Origin: a bacterium
GTDB taxonomy: Bacteria; Armatimonadota; Zipacnadia; Zipacnadales; UBA11051
Length of the DNA: 64,000 bases
Direction of reading: 5' to 3'
Assembly (NCBI GenBank): GCA_030604405.1
Contig: JAUVVY010000004.1
Span: forward strand, 22,853 to 86,852
The position numbers were made by a program, and so were the translations under genes. Positions 18,802 through 28,198 of this stretch are shown here, one piece after another; the stretch's first letter is position 1; every line of letters begins with the position of its first letter. The notes beneath the pieces are model-generated. The model saw only the letters and a program-made list of their open reading frames with translations, did not search any database and had not been told where the DNA came from.

Positions 18802-21800
18802 ATGAAATGGCCCAAAGCGACACCAGTTCTGATGACAATGATGGTGCTGTTGCAGGTATGTGGGGTAGTGCTAGCCGCGGAAGTACCAGAGATGCCGCCG
18901 TTGAAGACCTTCTATACCGAGGTGCCGATCGCTCACGGTGGCGCTCCTAATTGTATCATCGCCGTGCCGCCGGGAGATGAGTATGCGCAGCTAGGCCAGC
19001 AGATCGCCGCTGCCATAAAGAAAGCCTCCGGCGCCGACGTTGCGGTGCAGGATGCCTCCGCCATGTCACCTGAAACGCTCCAGAACTCGAACATGATTCT
19101 GCTCGGCTACTTTGCCAACAATCTGCTGGTCGAGTGGCTTTACGACGAGTACTTTCTGTGTCTCGACGCGAAATGGCCCGGGCCTGGCGGCTATACCATC
19201 CGCACCATACACGACCCGCTCGGCAAGGGCACCAGCTTCGTCTTTCTGGGCGGCTGCGACGTAGAATCCGTGGGTAAAGCCGTTGAGGATTTCATAGCAT
19301 CCCTGCCGGAAAAGGGCGACGTTGCTATTCCGCACACGGTCAAAGTGGTACTGCCCGACGGCTCTTTGCCTTACAAGCCTACCCCCGACCGCGTAGAGAA
19401 TAAGGTCGCCGAGGCGAAGACCAGGAGTTTCCGGGCCGCGGCCGACATCATGTGCAGCGGGGGCATGGACTACTACCGCACCGGCAACCCGGAGGGCCTG
19501 GAGATCTTCAAGCAGCTCGTCCCCGTGTTGCGCGAGCTCATTATCAAACTCGGCACTGTCGGTGACGCGCGCGGGGCGATATACCTGGTCAACGTGTCGG
19601 ACGTAATCGAGGAAGCGCCGCAGTTCACTGACGAAGACCGCCGAGCAGCAACGGAGCTTCTGTGGCAGTTCGCCAACAGGTTCATACATGCCGGGCAGAC
19701 TGTCGAAGATAGCCCGAGACCCGCCGGCAACAGTTGGAACGCCCGTGTCGCCTGGGACATCGGACGCTATTGGATGAAATACTATCAACTCGATGTCGGC
19801 GGCCTGTGGACCTGGGCACACACCCGCTTCAAGAGCCAGGCCAAATTCTGGCGCTCGGCTGAGGACTGCCCCAGCTACGGCTCCGCCACCATGTTCGACA
19901 TCATCTACTACGTCCTGTCGGCCCACTATTACGAATACTTCGAAAGCGGCAGGGCCAGAAAAATGGCCGACTACGGCGTGGCGATTATCACTAACCTCGG
20001 CGGCAGCTCCGGCTTCGGCGACATCTCCAGCCTCGGCAAGGCCCACCACTGGCCCCAACTGTTCCAGGTATGCGCCTGGAAGTACCAGGACGGCCGCTAC
20101 CTGTCTGCCTACAATACTACTCCCGGCCTCAGCGTGACCAGCAGCGACCTTTTCTACAACCACTATTTCCAGAACGAGGTCGAGCCGGCCGCGCTGAAAG
20201 ATACGCTGGGGGTGCAAGTTGTGCCTCTGCCTGACTGGGTATATGAGCACCGCCAAACAGCGCTGAGCACTGCGCCGCCAGTCATGAATCCCGTCCTCGA
20301 CGCCGATCCCACTCCGCCGCAGCAAAAGTGCTTTGACAAAATCGCCTTCCGCACCTCCTTCGACCGCAACGACCAGTACCTGCTCCTCGGCGGCATATCG
20401 CACGGCTACCACGCCCATCCAGATGGCAATTCGATCATTACCTTCACCGACAACAACGGCTTCTGCATCTTCGACAGCGGCTACTTTGTCCCTGACACCA
20501 TCGAGCACAATACGGTAGTCATCTTCCGGGACGGCCTTTTCGAACCGGTGCCACGCCTGACCGGCCTCGCTGCGCTGAGCGACTTTGACGACATCGGCAT
20601 GACGCAGACCTATCTGCGAGGCTACAACGGGGCCGACTGGTATCGCAACATCATCTGGAACAAGGAAAAATACTTCCTGGTCATTGACGAGATACAGGCG
20701 CAGGAGCCCGGCACCTACGGCCTGCAGGCGGTGTTCCGCACTTTCGGCGACCTCGACGTTGGCGTGGATCGTGTCGAGGCTATGAACCAGGGCACGGCCT
20801 TCAATCTGCTCAGCGCCAGCCGTGCCCCCCTCAAGATCGCTGGTACCATGCCTCCGGTCAGCGGCAGACATGCTATCGTCCAGACCAAGGCTGCCGAGCT
20901 TGACCAGGGTGACAAGTGCTACTTCATGAGCTTGCTGTACTCGCGCGAGACAGCGGAGGCCTGGCCATACGAGATCGTGCCGGCATCAGAAAGCTCGGTG
21001 ATGGTCAAGAGCCCCGACGGCTACGCCATCGCCGGCACGGGGCGCGCCGAGCCACTTGCGAAGATGCAGGTGGATGCCGCCGTGTTCTATATTGAACGAG
21101 ATGGCTTCGCTCTAGCTGGCGGGAAGAGGCTGAAGGCCGGGCCGACGTGGTTCGAGGCCAGCCGACCGGTAAACATTCAGGTCAAGCTCGGCAAGCAAGC
21201 GGCCGGCAGCATCGAGGCACAAGAGGACTGCACCGTCCGCCTGCATGCGAAGGGTGATGAGGTCAAGCTCGACGGCAAGCCGGTAGCGGCCCAGCGGTCG
21301 GCAACAGGGATGCAATTTGACCTGCCCGCCGGCAAGTACGCGCTCACCTACACGCCCGGCGACACCACCATAGACATCGGCTCGTGGCAAGCTGCCTATG
21401 CCGCCCTCAGCCGGCAACACGAGCAAGCCTTGGCGGCAATGGGCGTCACTGACGCGACCGGCGAGCAGATGGCCGCCGCATGGCAGGTCGAGAACAGTTC
21501 GACATCAACCAGAGCCGTGTACGTCAATGAGCGGGGCGAGGTCGTCAACAACCTTGCCCGCACCGGCAAACTGTCACACTGGGCCGAGGCCTCACGAGCC
21601 TTACTGGGCCTGCGGAGAGTGATAGACGACAACCCCGAGACCTATGTATATGTGCCCAGCCGCAATCCATGGGCCGGCGACCTGCCCAAGGATGTGGGCG
21701 TGTACTGGAGTGTTCCGGTGCAGCTCGGCAGCCTCCATGTCGAGTACGCACCCAACTATCCGCTGCCTCCCGGCGATGGCCAGGCCATCCAGGCCTGGGA

Positions 21801-23061
21801 CGGGGAAGACTGGTACAACATAGATGCCGATGCCCGTGTCAATCCAGACAACCCGAACGAGTGGATCCACAGCTTCGAGCCTATAGCAAGCACGCGTATC
21901 AGGGTCCTTGTCACAGATTGCGAGGGGCAGCCCGGCTTCGCGGAATTGAAGGTGTTCGCCGTCCCGGACGCGGCCCCGGCCAGGGACTTCCGAACTCCCC
22001 TCACTACCAAAGAGCTGGCCGTATTTGACTTGGATGGCGACGGCAAGGATGAGGTCATTGCCATCGCCGGAACCTCGGTAAAGTGCATCAACGGTGACGG
22101 CCAGGTGCTGTGGGAACAGCAGACCGAGGGCGTCGGGCTAAGTGTGGACGCCTATGACCTTGACGGCGATGGGCACGGCGAAGTTGTGGTCGGCGACGAT
22201 GCTCACAAACTGTATTGCTTCGACTACCAGGGCAAAGAGCGCTGGGCCATCCTTTCACCGGCGGATTCATACACCCCTGTCGTCGAGCCCAAGACCGGCA
22301 TGGTCGGAATAGTGCGCTGTGCCGACATTGACGGCGACGGCGACGGTGAAATCGTCATCGGCAGCCACAACTGGCTGGATTACGCCCTCGACCACGAGGG
22401 CAAAGTGCTCTGGAAGCGTGTCAATGTCCATAAGCCGACCTCGATTGCGTTTGCCCCGCTGGGCGATGGCACTCTTGGCTCGCTGGTCGGCTCCACCTAC
22501 AACTCCGCGAGCTTCTACGGCCCTGCAGGCGAGGGGCTGACGGGCATCAGTGTCGGCTACCACGGCGCCGCCATGAGTGTGGTCGGTGCCGACATGGACG
22601 GCAATGGCCTGGCCGAACTTGCTGTCGGCTCCCGCGTCGGCGGGCTGCACGTCAAGGAATACAAGTCTGACAAGCTCTGGGAAAAATGCATGGGCGCCGA
22701 GGTCACACAGGTCGCAATGGCGGACCTGACCGGCGACGACAAGCTCGAACTCATCGCCGGCTCGAAGAACTTCTATCTACTGGCCGCCGATGTGGATGGC
22801 AACATCCTGTGGAATTGCAACGTCGGCGAGGCGATACTCGACCTGGCGGTCGGTGATATTGATGGCGATGGCAAGCTGGAGATCGTCGTCGGCACCGAGG
22901 GCGGCATGGTGCGGGTCATCGACGCCGAGGGCAATATTGCAGGCACCTTTAAGACCGGCGATAATGTAACTGGCGTAGCTCTAGCCGACCTCAACGGAGA
23001 CGGCACTATGCAGATCGTGGCCGGAGCCGATGACGGCTATGTCTATGGCAATATCAAGTAA
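18802..23061 (+). CDS. Very large secreted heparinase-like / discoidin-like / FG-GAP propeller protein
   Basis: This 1419-residue exported protein has a signal peptide ending near VCGVVLAAEVP. Residues to about 190 form a domain resembling N-terminal domains of glycoside hydrolases. A helical toroid region follows, then a heparinase II/III-like motif HGYHAHPDGNSIITF near residue 536. Residues about 950-1055 look discoidin-like. From about 1073 to the end are repeated FG-GAP/VCBS blades with Ca-binding DxDxDGxxE sequences (DLDGDGKDEVIAI, DLDGDGHGEVVVG, DIDGDGDGEIVIG, DIDGDGKLEIVVG, DLNGDG). This architecture suggests a cell-surface or secreted polysaccharide-acting enzyme with a calcium-stabilised propeller. 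AAGGGG lies nine bases before the ATG. Confidence 0.82.
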   Translation: MKWPKATPVLMTMMVLLQVCGVVLAAEVPEMPPLKTFYTEVPIAHGGAPNCIIAVPPGDEYAQLGQQIAAAIKKASGADVAVQDASAMSPETLQNSNMILLGYFANNLLVEWLYDEYFLCLDAKWPGPGGYTIRTIHDPLGKGTSFVFLGGCDVESVGKAVEDFIASLPEKGDVAIPHTVKVVLPDGSLPYKPTPDRVENKVAEAKTRSFRAAADIMCSGGMDYYRTGNPEGLEIFKQLVPVLRELIIKLGTVGDARGAIYLVNVSDVIEEAPQFTDEDRRAATELLWQFANRFIHAGQTVEDSPRPAGNSWNARVAWDIGRYWMKYYQLDVGGLWTWAHTRFKSQAKFWRSAEDCPSYGSATMFDIIYYVLSAHYYEYFESGRARKMADYGVAIITNLGGSSGFGDISSLGKAHHWPQLFQVCAWKYQDGRYLSAYNTTPGLSVTSSDLFYNHYFQNEVEPAALKDTLGVQVVPLPDWVYEHRQTALSTAPPVMNPVLDADPTPPQQKCFDKIAFRTSFDRNDQYLLLGGISHGYHAHPDGNSIITFTDNNGFCIFDSGYFVPDTIEHNTVVIFRDGLFEPVPRLTGLAALSDFDDIGMTQTYLRGYNGADWYRNIIWNKEKYFLVIDEIQAQEPGTYGLQAVFRTFGDLDVGVDRVEAMNQGTAFNLLSASRAPLKIAGTMPPVSGRHAIVQTKAAELDQGDKCYFMSLLYSRETAEAWPYEIVPASESSVMVKSPDGYAIAGTGRAEPLAKMQVDAAVFYIERDGFALAGGKRLKAGPTWFEASRPVNIQVKLGKQAAGSIEAQEDCTVRLHAKGDEVKLDGKPVAAQRSATGMQFDLPAGKYALTYTPGDTTIDIGSWQAAYAALSRQHEQALAAMGVTDATGEQMAAAWQVENSSTSTRAVYVNERGEVVNNLARTGKLSHWAEASRALLGLRRVIDDNPETYVYVPSRNPWAGDLPKDVGVYWSVPVQLGSLHVEYAPNYPLPPGDGQAIQAWDGEDWYNIDADARVNPDNPNEWIHSFEPIASTRIRVLVTDCEGQPGFAELKVFAVPDAAPARDFRTPLTTKELAVFDLDGDGKDEVIAIAGTSVKCINGDGQVLWEQQTEGVGLSVDAYDLDGDGHGEVVVGDDAHKLYCFDYQGKERWAILSPADSYTPVVEPKTGMVGIVRCADIDGDGDGEIVIGSHNWLDYALDHEGKVLWKRVNVHKPTSIAFAPLGDGTLGSLVGSTYNSASFYGPAGEGLTGISVGYHGAAMSVVGADMDGNGLAELAVGSRVGGLHVKEYKSDKLWEKCMGAEVTQVAMADLTGDDKLELIAGSKNFYLLAADVDGNILWNCNVGEAILDLAVGDIDGDGKLEIVVGTEGGMVRVIDAEGNIAGTFKTGDNVTGVALADLNGDGTMQIVAGADDGYVYGNIK

Positions 23062-23112
23062 CTGCTGAAAGCCCTGTTTGCCGGAGGGCAGGAGAACGAA
23101 CTGGGTTACACT

Positions 23113-23652
23113 GTGGACAGCTTAATGTGGGCTTTCGGCGCACTACTGATGGCATTCCTGTGTCTCGGAAGTCTCAGGGGCTACCTTCGAACGCGCATGC
23201 TGAGCTATCTGCTAATCGGCATCGGCACCGGGCTTATGGCTGTGTCAATAGTTTTGGGGGAAGCTCTGCCACATGATATTCTGTTCTTTGCCGGGTTCGT
23301 GATTGGTGAGGCCGGCATTGTGTGGCTTTACACAGGCGAATCCGGGAAATGGTGGGAGTTAGCGGACCGCGCGACTATCTTGGAAAGGCTGCTCGGGGAC
23401 ATCGAGTTGGATGCTCAGGCCTTGGCCGTCGTCCGCCAAAGCCCACCAACCATGTCTAGAAAAGCAGCACTGCTTAGCGGCGTCGCGGCGCTCCTATTGG
23501 GTCTGGGTTCGGCGCTACTTGCACGCGCGTACGCCTGGGATTCAACCGGCTTGCTCTTGGGCATTTATTTGGGCGTTCCTTTCACGCTCTACGGGATCGC
23601 CTCATTGGCTACTGCTTTCTTTCTCATTAGGGAGCCATGGTCCTCGCTGTAA
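23113..23652 (+). CDS. Small multi-spanning membrane protein, unknown function
   Basis: This 179-residue hydrophobic protein has about five predicted membrane segments: residues 4-18, 29-47, 55-71, and a C-terminal pair around 113-132 and 144-172. A soluble loop at about 72-110 contains two charged helices. I do not recognise the family. The start is uncertain: GTG 23113 and ATG 23125 are in frame, while the only good ribosome-binding site, AGGAG at 23090-23094, is spaced six bases from an in-frame CTG at 23101. It sits 51 bp downstream of the large propeller protein on the same strand and upstream of the sigma-factor gene. Confidence 0.6.
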   Translation: MDSLMWAFGALLMAFLCLGSLRGYLRTRMLSYLLIGIGTGLMAVSIVLGEALPHDILFFAGFVIGEAGIVWLYTGESGKWWELADRATILERLLGDIELDAQALAVVRQSPPTMSRKAALLSGVAALLLGLGSALLARAYAWDSTGLLLGIYLGVPFTLYGIASLATAFFLIREPWSSL

Positions 23653-23809
23653 GCTCCCGGGGCAGTCCCGCTGCCGATTCGCACTTCTCAGGCGCACAGA
23701 AACAGTCTGCCGGTCAGCACTGACGGCAGTCGTCCGGTCAGCGGCGGCCGCGCTCCCAGCCTCCCCCACGCAAAGTCGCCACCACAAATGAATAATTATG
23801 CTCTCCTTT

Positions 23810-23829
23810 GTCTCTATGCAAGTAGAGAC
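23810..23829. promoter_or_regulatory. Palindrome in the sigma-factor leader
   Basis: GTCTCTA and TAGAGAC form a perfect seven-bp inverted repeat around a six-base loop, ending 20 bases before the sigma-factor ATG. It could be an operator or an mRNA hairpin near the ribosome-binding site (TAGAGGG at 23836-23842). Function is inferred from position only. Confidence 0.4.
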
Positions 23830-23849
23830 GAGCCGTAGAGGGAACGCTT

Positions 23850-24422
23850 ATGAGGCCACTGCAGCGGTGGCGCGAGCAGAGACTGCTGCGCCGGGTAAGC
23901 AACGGCGACAGAGACGCCGCCGGCCAACTCGTAGATGCGCATTACGAGGCGGCGTACCACTGGCTGCTGCATTTGTGCGGCGACAGCGAACAGGCAGCCG
24001 ACTTGACCCAGGACACGTTTCTGCAGGTCTGGGAAGGCCTGGAAGGCTTTGAGGGGCGCTCTTCGCTGAAGACGTGGGTGCATCGCATCGCCTACCACGC
24101 CTTCCTGCGAGCGCAGCGTAGCCCGGAGCCTGAGAAGGCGCCGCTGTCAGAAGCTGCCAACGGCCCTGCGGCGGATCAGCCGATGCTCGCCCGGGGCGCC
24201 GTGCAGCAGGCCCTGGCTCAGCTTCCGCAGGCGCAGCAGTCGGTCGTGCTGCTGCACTATATCCAGGGCCTTACGTGCGCCGAGATTGCCCACGTGCTGG
24301 ACATCCCCCTGGGCACGGTGCTCTCCCGACTGCACGCTGCCCGAGGCACACTGCGCGAAGTTCTCTCCGACGACCCGTCGCCATCGAGACAGGAGGTCGA
24401 AGCTGATGTGGCTCAGGAGTAA
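23850..24422 (+). CDS. ECF-type RNA polymerase sigma factor
   Basis: This 190-residue sigma-70 family protein of the extracytoplasmic-function group redirects RNA polymerase to stress or envelope promoters. Region 2 spans about residues 20-90, with SEQAADLTQDTFLQVWEGLE and SLKTWVHRIAYHAFLRAQ. Region 4 lies at about 115-170, with LPQAQQSVVLLHYIQG, LTCAEIAHVLDIPLGTVLSR and LHAARGTLREVL. Regions 1.1 and 3 are absent, as usual for ECF factors. Its last 17 bases overlap the next gene, which encodes a single-membrane-span protein with anti-sigma-like layout, so the two are translationally coupled. The target promoters are unknown. Confidence 0.92.
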   Translation: MRPLQRWREQRLLRRVSNGDRDAAGQLVDAHYEAAYHWLLHLCGDSEQAADLTQDTFLQVWEGLEGFEGRSSLKTWVHRIAYHAFLRAQRSPEPEKAPLSEAANGPAADQPMLARGAVQQALAQLPQAQQSVVLLHYIQGLTCAEIAHVLDIPLGTVLSRLHAARGTLREVLSDDPSPSRQEVEADVAQE

Positions 24423-26883
24423 TGACCGACAACTGAGAGCATTATTGGGGAGTGGCCCGCAGGAGCCGGTCCCGGATACACTGCGGGCGCGGCTGCAGGC
24501 GGATGTTGAGACGCGCTTTGGACAGCCTCGTGCTGCACCAGGTATTTTGCGTCGTGCCGCGAAGACGATTCGCAAAAAGCCGCTGCTAGCTGTGGCTGCG
24601 GTGCTGCTGGTCGCGCTCTTCATCGCCACTCCGGTGCTGGTCGCGACCAACTGGGAGACAGAAAGGTTCGTCTGGGCGGCGAAGACAGCGCTACAGTTAA
24701 GGGAATTCGCAATAACTTATGCGCGCGGTATGGTGGGTGCAGCTACCGGCTTCCCGCTGCCGCAGCCGCTGGGAACAATAGCGGACGGCCTCGATCACAG
24801 GGCAAGCCTCTTGCGGACGTTCGAGGGCTACGGAACGTTGCTCCTAGTCCAGGGCCCTGATCGTCCCCGCGGCACAAACTTGCCAGACGTTATGCAAACC
24901 CGTTTCTATGCGATAGATGAGGACAACAACCAATGGCTGATTGAGGTAAGCTGGCACGACCCCCCGGAAGCAGATAAAGAGCGGGGTATGGGACACCGGG
25001 TGCACCTTTGCAATGGCGGGGTCCTAGCGGAAAAATCCGTCGAAGCGAGACGCTGGAACCTGAGAGATGCAAAGGAGCCTGGTAACCGCCATGAAACACT
25101 CATGCGCGATGGTCTGTGCTTGCGTGAGTGGGGCAACAACTCATGGCGCAGATCCTTCTTGCAGCTTTCCGATCCTGCCGTTAGCGAGGAAACAGTTGAT
25201 GGGGCAAATTGCTACAGAATCGCTGGGGACATGCTCACACCATATCCTGGCTACAGCGTCGGTATGATCATCTGGGCGGACCCTGACAAGGGGTTCGCAA
25301 TCCGCAAGTGGGCGCACCTGTATATTCGTGATGGGCAGGTCTTCGAGGACGTTATGGCCCACGCCTATGATCTGCGCGAATACGCGCCCGGCTTGTGGCT
25401 CCCGCAGCGTACCAAAGTCGTTAGGTGCACCCATCAAGGCGTCGCAGAGCGCACTCTGGACAAGGCGCATATCTACGCATTTACCGACGTCAAAGTCAAC
25501 GACCCACTAAGTGAAGACTACTTCAGCCCGTACGTGTTCAAAGGTGCACGTCCCGAGATCCCATATAAACCAAAGACACTTGATGATGACCCCGAGGAAA
25601 CCGAGCGCAGGGAGACCCTCTTGAGACAGCTCTTAGAAGCGCAGGCCGATCCCGCCGCCCTTATCGAGCCATTGCCACAACTGCTCCGTACTCCGAACGT
25701 CTTGGTGGCTGTCCTCAATGCAATGGCACGAGTCAGGACCGCACACATCGTCTCCGCGCACGGGGAAATATGGTTCTCACGGGATCATGGTCTGCGCAGG
25801 GAGTACGGTCGAACAGTGCGTGTATCAACCTCGGAGGCCCTCTGGGAGTACGACACTGACACCAACAAGGTCACTATTGCAGACCCGGAGCCGGATCCCG
25901 GTAAGGAGCTACTCGAAGAACTATCGGGCTCGCGTTGGCTCGATGCACTTCGGGAGGGCGCCTCCAGCCTTCGGTTTCGCGTGTCTGAAACGGTATTGGA
26001 TGGCACGCCCGTGAAGCGCATTGACGCCAAAGATAGTGAAGCTCGGGTGATAGGAACGATTTGGATAGATGCAAGCACAATGCGCGTGATCGCAATTGAC
26101 GAGTGGGACCTCCAGGAGGATGCAAGCCGGACCACATACGTGCGGTCCGAAGTAGAATACGACATGCCCCTAGACGCGGCGTTGTTTACCTTTGAGCCAC
26201 CGGCAGATGCGACTATTGTGGATTGCCGTATCGACTCGGAACTCCGGGAGGTCATACAGCAAGCCATAAAGGCGGTTAAGACACTTCCAATGCATGAGAT
26301 TGGAGAGGAGGCGCCGCTATACCACAACGACACGCGCAGATTCTACGGCTTCGACAAGTGGGAGGGGTGGCGGCAGAACGGCGTCGGAGAGCGAACGGAG
26401 TATGTCAATGGTACAGTGAATGGGGCCACGCCGCAACAGCGATGGGCGTACAGCACCAAAGCCAAAGACGGCTATATTACGGATCGGGATCCGTCGTCCA
26501 ATTCATTCTTTACTAGCCAGGCTCACGCATGGTTGCGGGGCCTTCAGACCGGCCGAGCTGGCGGGTATCCCGCGGATGCAAAACCCGAAGTCATCCGCGG
26601 AGAGAAGGATGGCCGCAGATTGGCGCGCGTAGTTGGGTATTTTACCTCCAGGCCCCCTTCAATTGAGAAGAAGCAATTGCCGGAAAGGTCAAAGGAAGTG
26701 CTCACGCTGGACCTTGACGCGAAAAGGCTAGTAGAGCGTGAGCTTTATATTTGGCTAGACGACCAGTGGCGCTTGGCCGAGCACGTCGAATTGGACTACC
26801 CGGACGAGTTGCCACCCGGCATATTCGAACCCGATCCCCCCGCCGGCGTGCACCTCGACGACCTGCGGAATGTCGCTAATTGA
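24406..26883 (+). CDS. Putative anti-sigma factor with very large extracytoplasmic sensor region
   Basis: This 825-residue protein has a short cytoplasmic head (residues 1 to about 57), one membrane span at about 58-82 (PLLAVAAVLLVALFIATPVLV) and about 740 residues outside. The outer part holds at least three related beta-rich units, with motifs such as RVRTAHIVSAHGEIWFS and ALFTFEPPADATIVDC, which recall LolA/RseB-type domains that bind lipid or misfolded lipoprotein signals. The ATG at 24406 has AGGAGGT eight bases upstream and lies inside the sigma gene. A role as anti-sigma factor for the upstream ECF protein is inferred from coupling and topology. The head has no obvious zinc-binding HxxxCxxC motif, and its size is far above the usual 200-350 residues. 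Confidence 0.7.
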   Translation: MWLRSNDRQLRALLGSGPQEPVPDTLRARLQADVETRFGQPRAAPGILRRAAKTIRKKPLLAVAAVLLVALFIATPVLVATNWETERFVWAAKTALQLREFAITYARGMVGAATGFPLPQPLGTIADGLDHRASLLRTFEGYGTLLLVQGPDRPRGTNLPDVMQTRFYAIDEDNNQWLIEVSWHDPPEADKERGMGHRVHLCNGGVLAEKSVEARRWNLRDAKEPGNRHETLMRDGLCLREWGNNSWRRSFLQLSDPAVSEETVDGANCYRIAGDMLTPYPGYSVGMIIWADPDKGFAIRKWAHLYIRDGQVFEDVMAHAYDLREYAPGLWLPQRTKVVRCTHQGVAERTLDKAHIYAFTDVKVNDPLSEDYFSPYVFKGARPEIPYKPKTLDDDPEETERRETLLRQLLEAQADPAALIEPLPQLLRTPNVLVAVLNAMARVRTAHIVSAHGEIWFSRDHGLRREYGRTVRVSTSEALWEYDTDTNKVTIADPEPDPGKELLEELSGSRWLDALREGASSLRFRVSETVLDGTPVKRIDAKDSEARVIGTIWIDASTMRVIAIDEWDLQEDASRTTYVRSEVEYDMPLDAALFTFEPPADATIVDCRIDSELREVIQQAIKAVKTLPMHEIGEEAPLYHNDTRRFYGFDKWEGWRQNGVGERTEYVNGTVNGATPQQRWAYSTKAKDGYITDRDPSSNSFFTSQAHAWLRGLQTGRAGGYPADAKPEVIRGEKDGRRLARVVGYFTSRPPSIEKKQLPERSKEVLTLDLDAKRLVERELYIWLDDQWRLAEHVELDYPDELPPGIFEPDPPAGVHLDDLRNVAN

Positions 26884-26931
26884 CGCCGTATGCAATGCCG
26901 ACAATATAATGCGAATTGAGCCAGGCAAGTA

Positions 26932-28023
26932 CTAACCACACAACTGCTCGCACAGGTCGCCGACGAGCCGGACCAGGCTCATGTCGCCATCGGGCGGGAC
27001 CTGGTCGGCTACGCCCAGGATGAATCTGCCGTACTCCCAGTGGTGCTCGACCACCAGTTCTACCTGCCGGCGCATGTCGTCAGCGCTGAACGGCGGCGCG
27101 AACATTGCCCCGGGAATCCCGCCGAACAGGATTATGTCCGGTCCCGCCACCTCGCGCAGGTCCTCCACACCCACATCGCCCGTCGGCTTCGGCGTGATGG
27201 CCTCCACGAAGTCCAGTCCGGTCTCGGCCAACAGCGGCAGGATGCCTCGCACCGTGCCATCGAGGTGAGCGCCGACCTGCTTGCCGGCCTCGTGAAGCTG
27301 CTCGATGCGCCGCACGTAGTAGTCGAACTGGTAGCGCTTGAACCACGGGGTCATGACTTCGCCGGTGAGGTTGTCAGGCAATTCGACATAGGGCGTATCC
27401 CAGCTTGACATGGCGTCATAGGCGACATCGGCAGCCCGCCCCAGCGCTTCCAGGGTCAATTTCAGTTCTTCTGGCGCATCGGCCTCCAGGTAGGCGAAGT
27501 TCATCACCCCGCTCCACTCCGCCAGCATCTGCGAGACGGGCGAGCGCGGCGGCAGCACTGTCGGGTGGCCGTGTCCATTTGCCAGCCGGTTCAACTTCTC
27601 GAAGCGCTCGTAGTCTGGTGTTGAGTGTGTGGCATCGGCGATGTAGCGCAGCACCCGCAGGTCGTCCGTCGTCGCCACGGGGAATTTGACCGGCGCGGAG
27701 CTGGCTGTTTTCGGCAGAAACTTTTGCTGGCCCCGGATCTCTCCCACGGGCGTATGCCAGCGCGTGGTCGTCAGGTGACCGTCCTGCTCGGTGGTTATCT
27801 CGACGTTTTCGTAGGTGTTGGTGGTCGCCCAGACGTAGCCGAGGTAGTAGCCGACATTGTGGTCCACATGCAGCTTAATGAAGCCCTCGTCGCCCTCGTA
27901 CTCGGCTGGCACGGCAGCTTTCAGCTCCTGGCCATGGTACCAGTAGGTCAGGTCCGCAAACCAGGGCATTATGTCTGGCCGCTGCCCATTCAGGACGGCG
28001 AGCAGTCGCTGCCGGAAGTTCAT
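26932..28023 (-). CDS. URO-D family protein, paralogue 3
   Basis: This 363-residue URO-D superfamily barrel is cytoplasmic. At the position of the methyltransferase zinc pair it reads GAHLDGTV, so His253 is kept but Cys is replaced by Asp255, a third variant of the site among the paralogues in this window. The following LLAETGLDFVEAITP matches the family. I chose ATG 28023; an in-frame GTG at 28047 would add eight residues, and neither has a strong ribosome-binding site. It is convergent with the anti-sigma-like gene (48 bp gap) and a lone gene on its strand here. Confidence 0.8.
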   Translation of the reverse strand: MNFRQRLLAVLNGQRPDIMPWFADLTYWYHGQELKAAVPAEYEGDEGFIKLHVDHNVGYYLGYVWATTNTYENVEITTEQDGHLTTTRWHTPVGEIRGQQKFLPKTASSAPVKFPVATTDDLRVLRYIADATHSTPDYERFEKLNRLANGHGHPTVLPPRSPVSQMLAEWSGVMNFAYLEADAPEELKLTLEALGRAADVAYDAMSSWDTPYVELPDNLTGEVMTPWFKRYQFDYYVRRIEQLHEAGKQVGAHLDGTVRGILPLLAETGLDFVEAITPKPTGDVGVEDLREVAGPDIILFGGIPGAMFAPPFSADDMRRQVELVVEHHWEYGRFILGVADQVPPDGDMSLVRLVGDLCEQLCG

Positions 28024-28198
28024 CGCACCAATACCACCCGCGTTCACCTCGTCAGACTTTCTTGGATGTACGCGCCCCGCCTGCCCTGACTACTCGCGAG
28101 TGCGTGCAGAGATTATCGCTACATCAGGTGGCAATGAGAGGCCCCAGTGCATGTCCTTCAAACCCCCACGCGCAAACTGCCTGTCACCCGCTATGCCG

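Noticed and set aside
19066..20871. 601-codon open frame on the minus strand inside the large propeller protein gene
   Set aside because: It is antisense to a gene with a signal peptide, ribosome-binding site and domain motifs, and its translation has no family signal. Such long antisense frames are expected in high-GC DNA.
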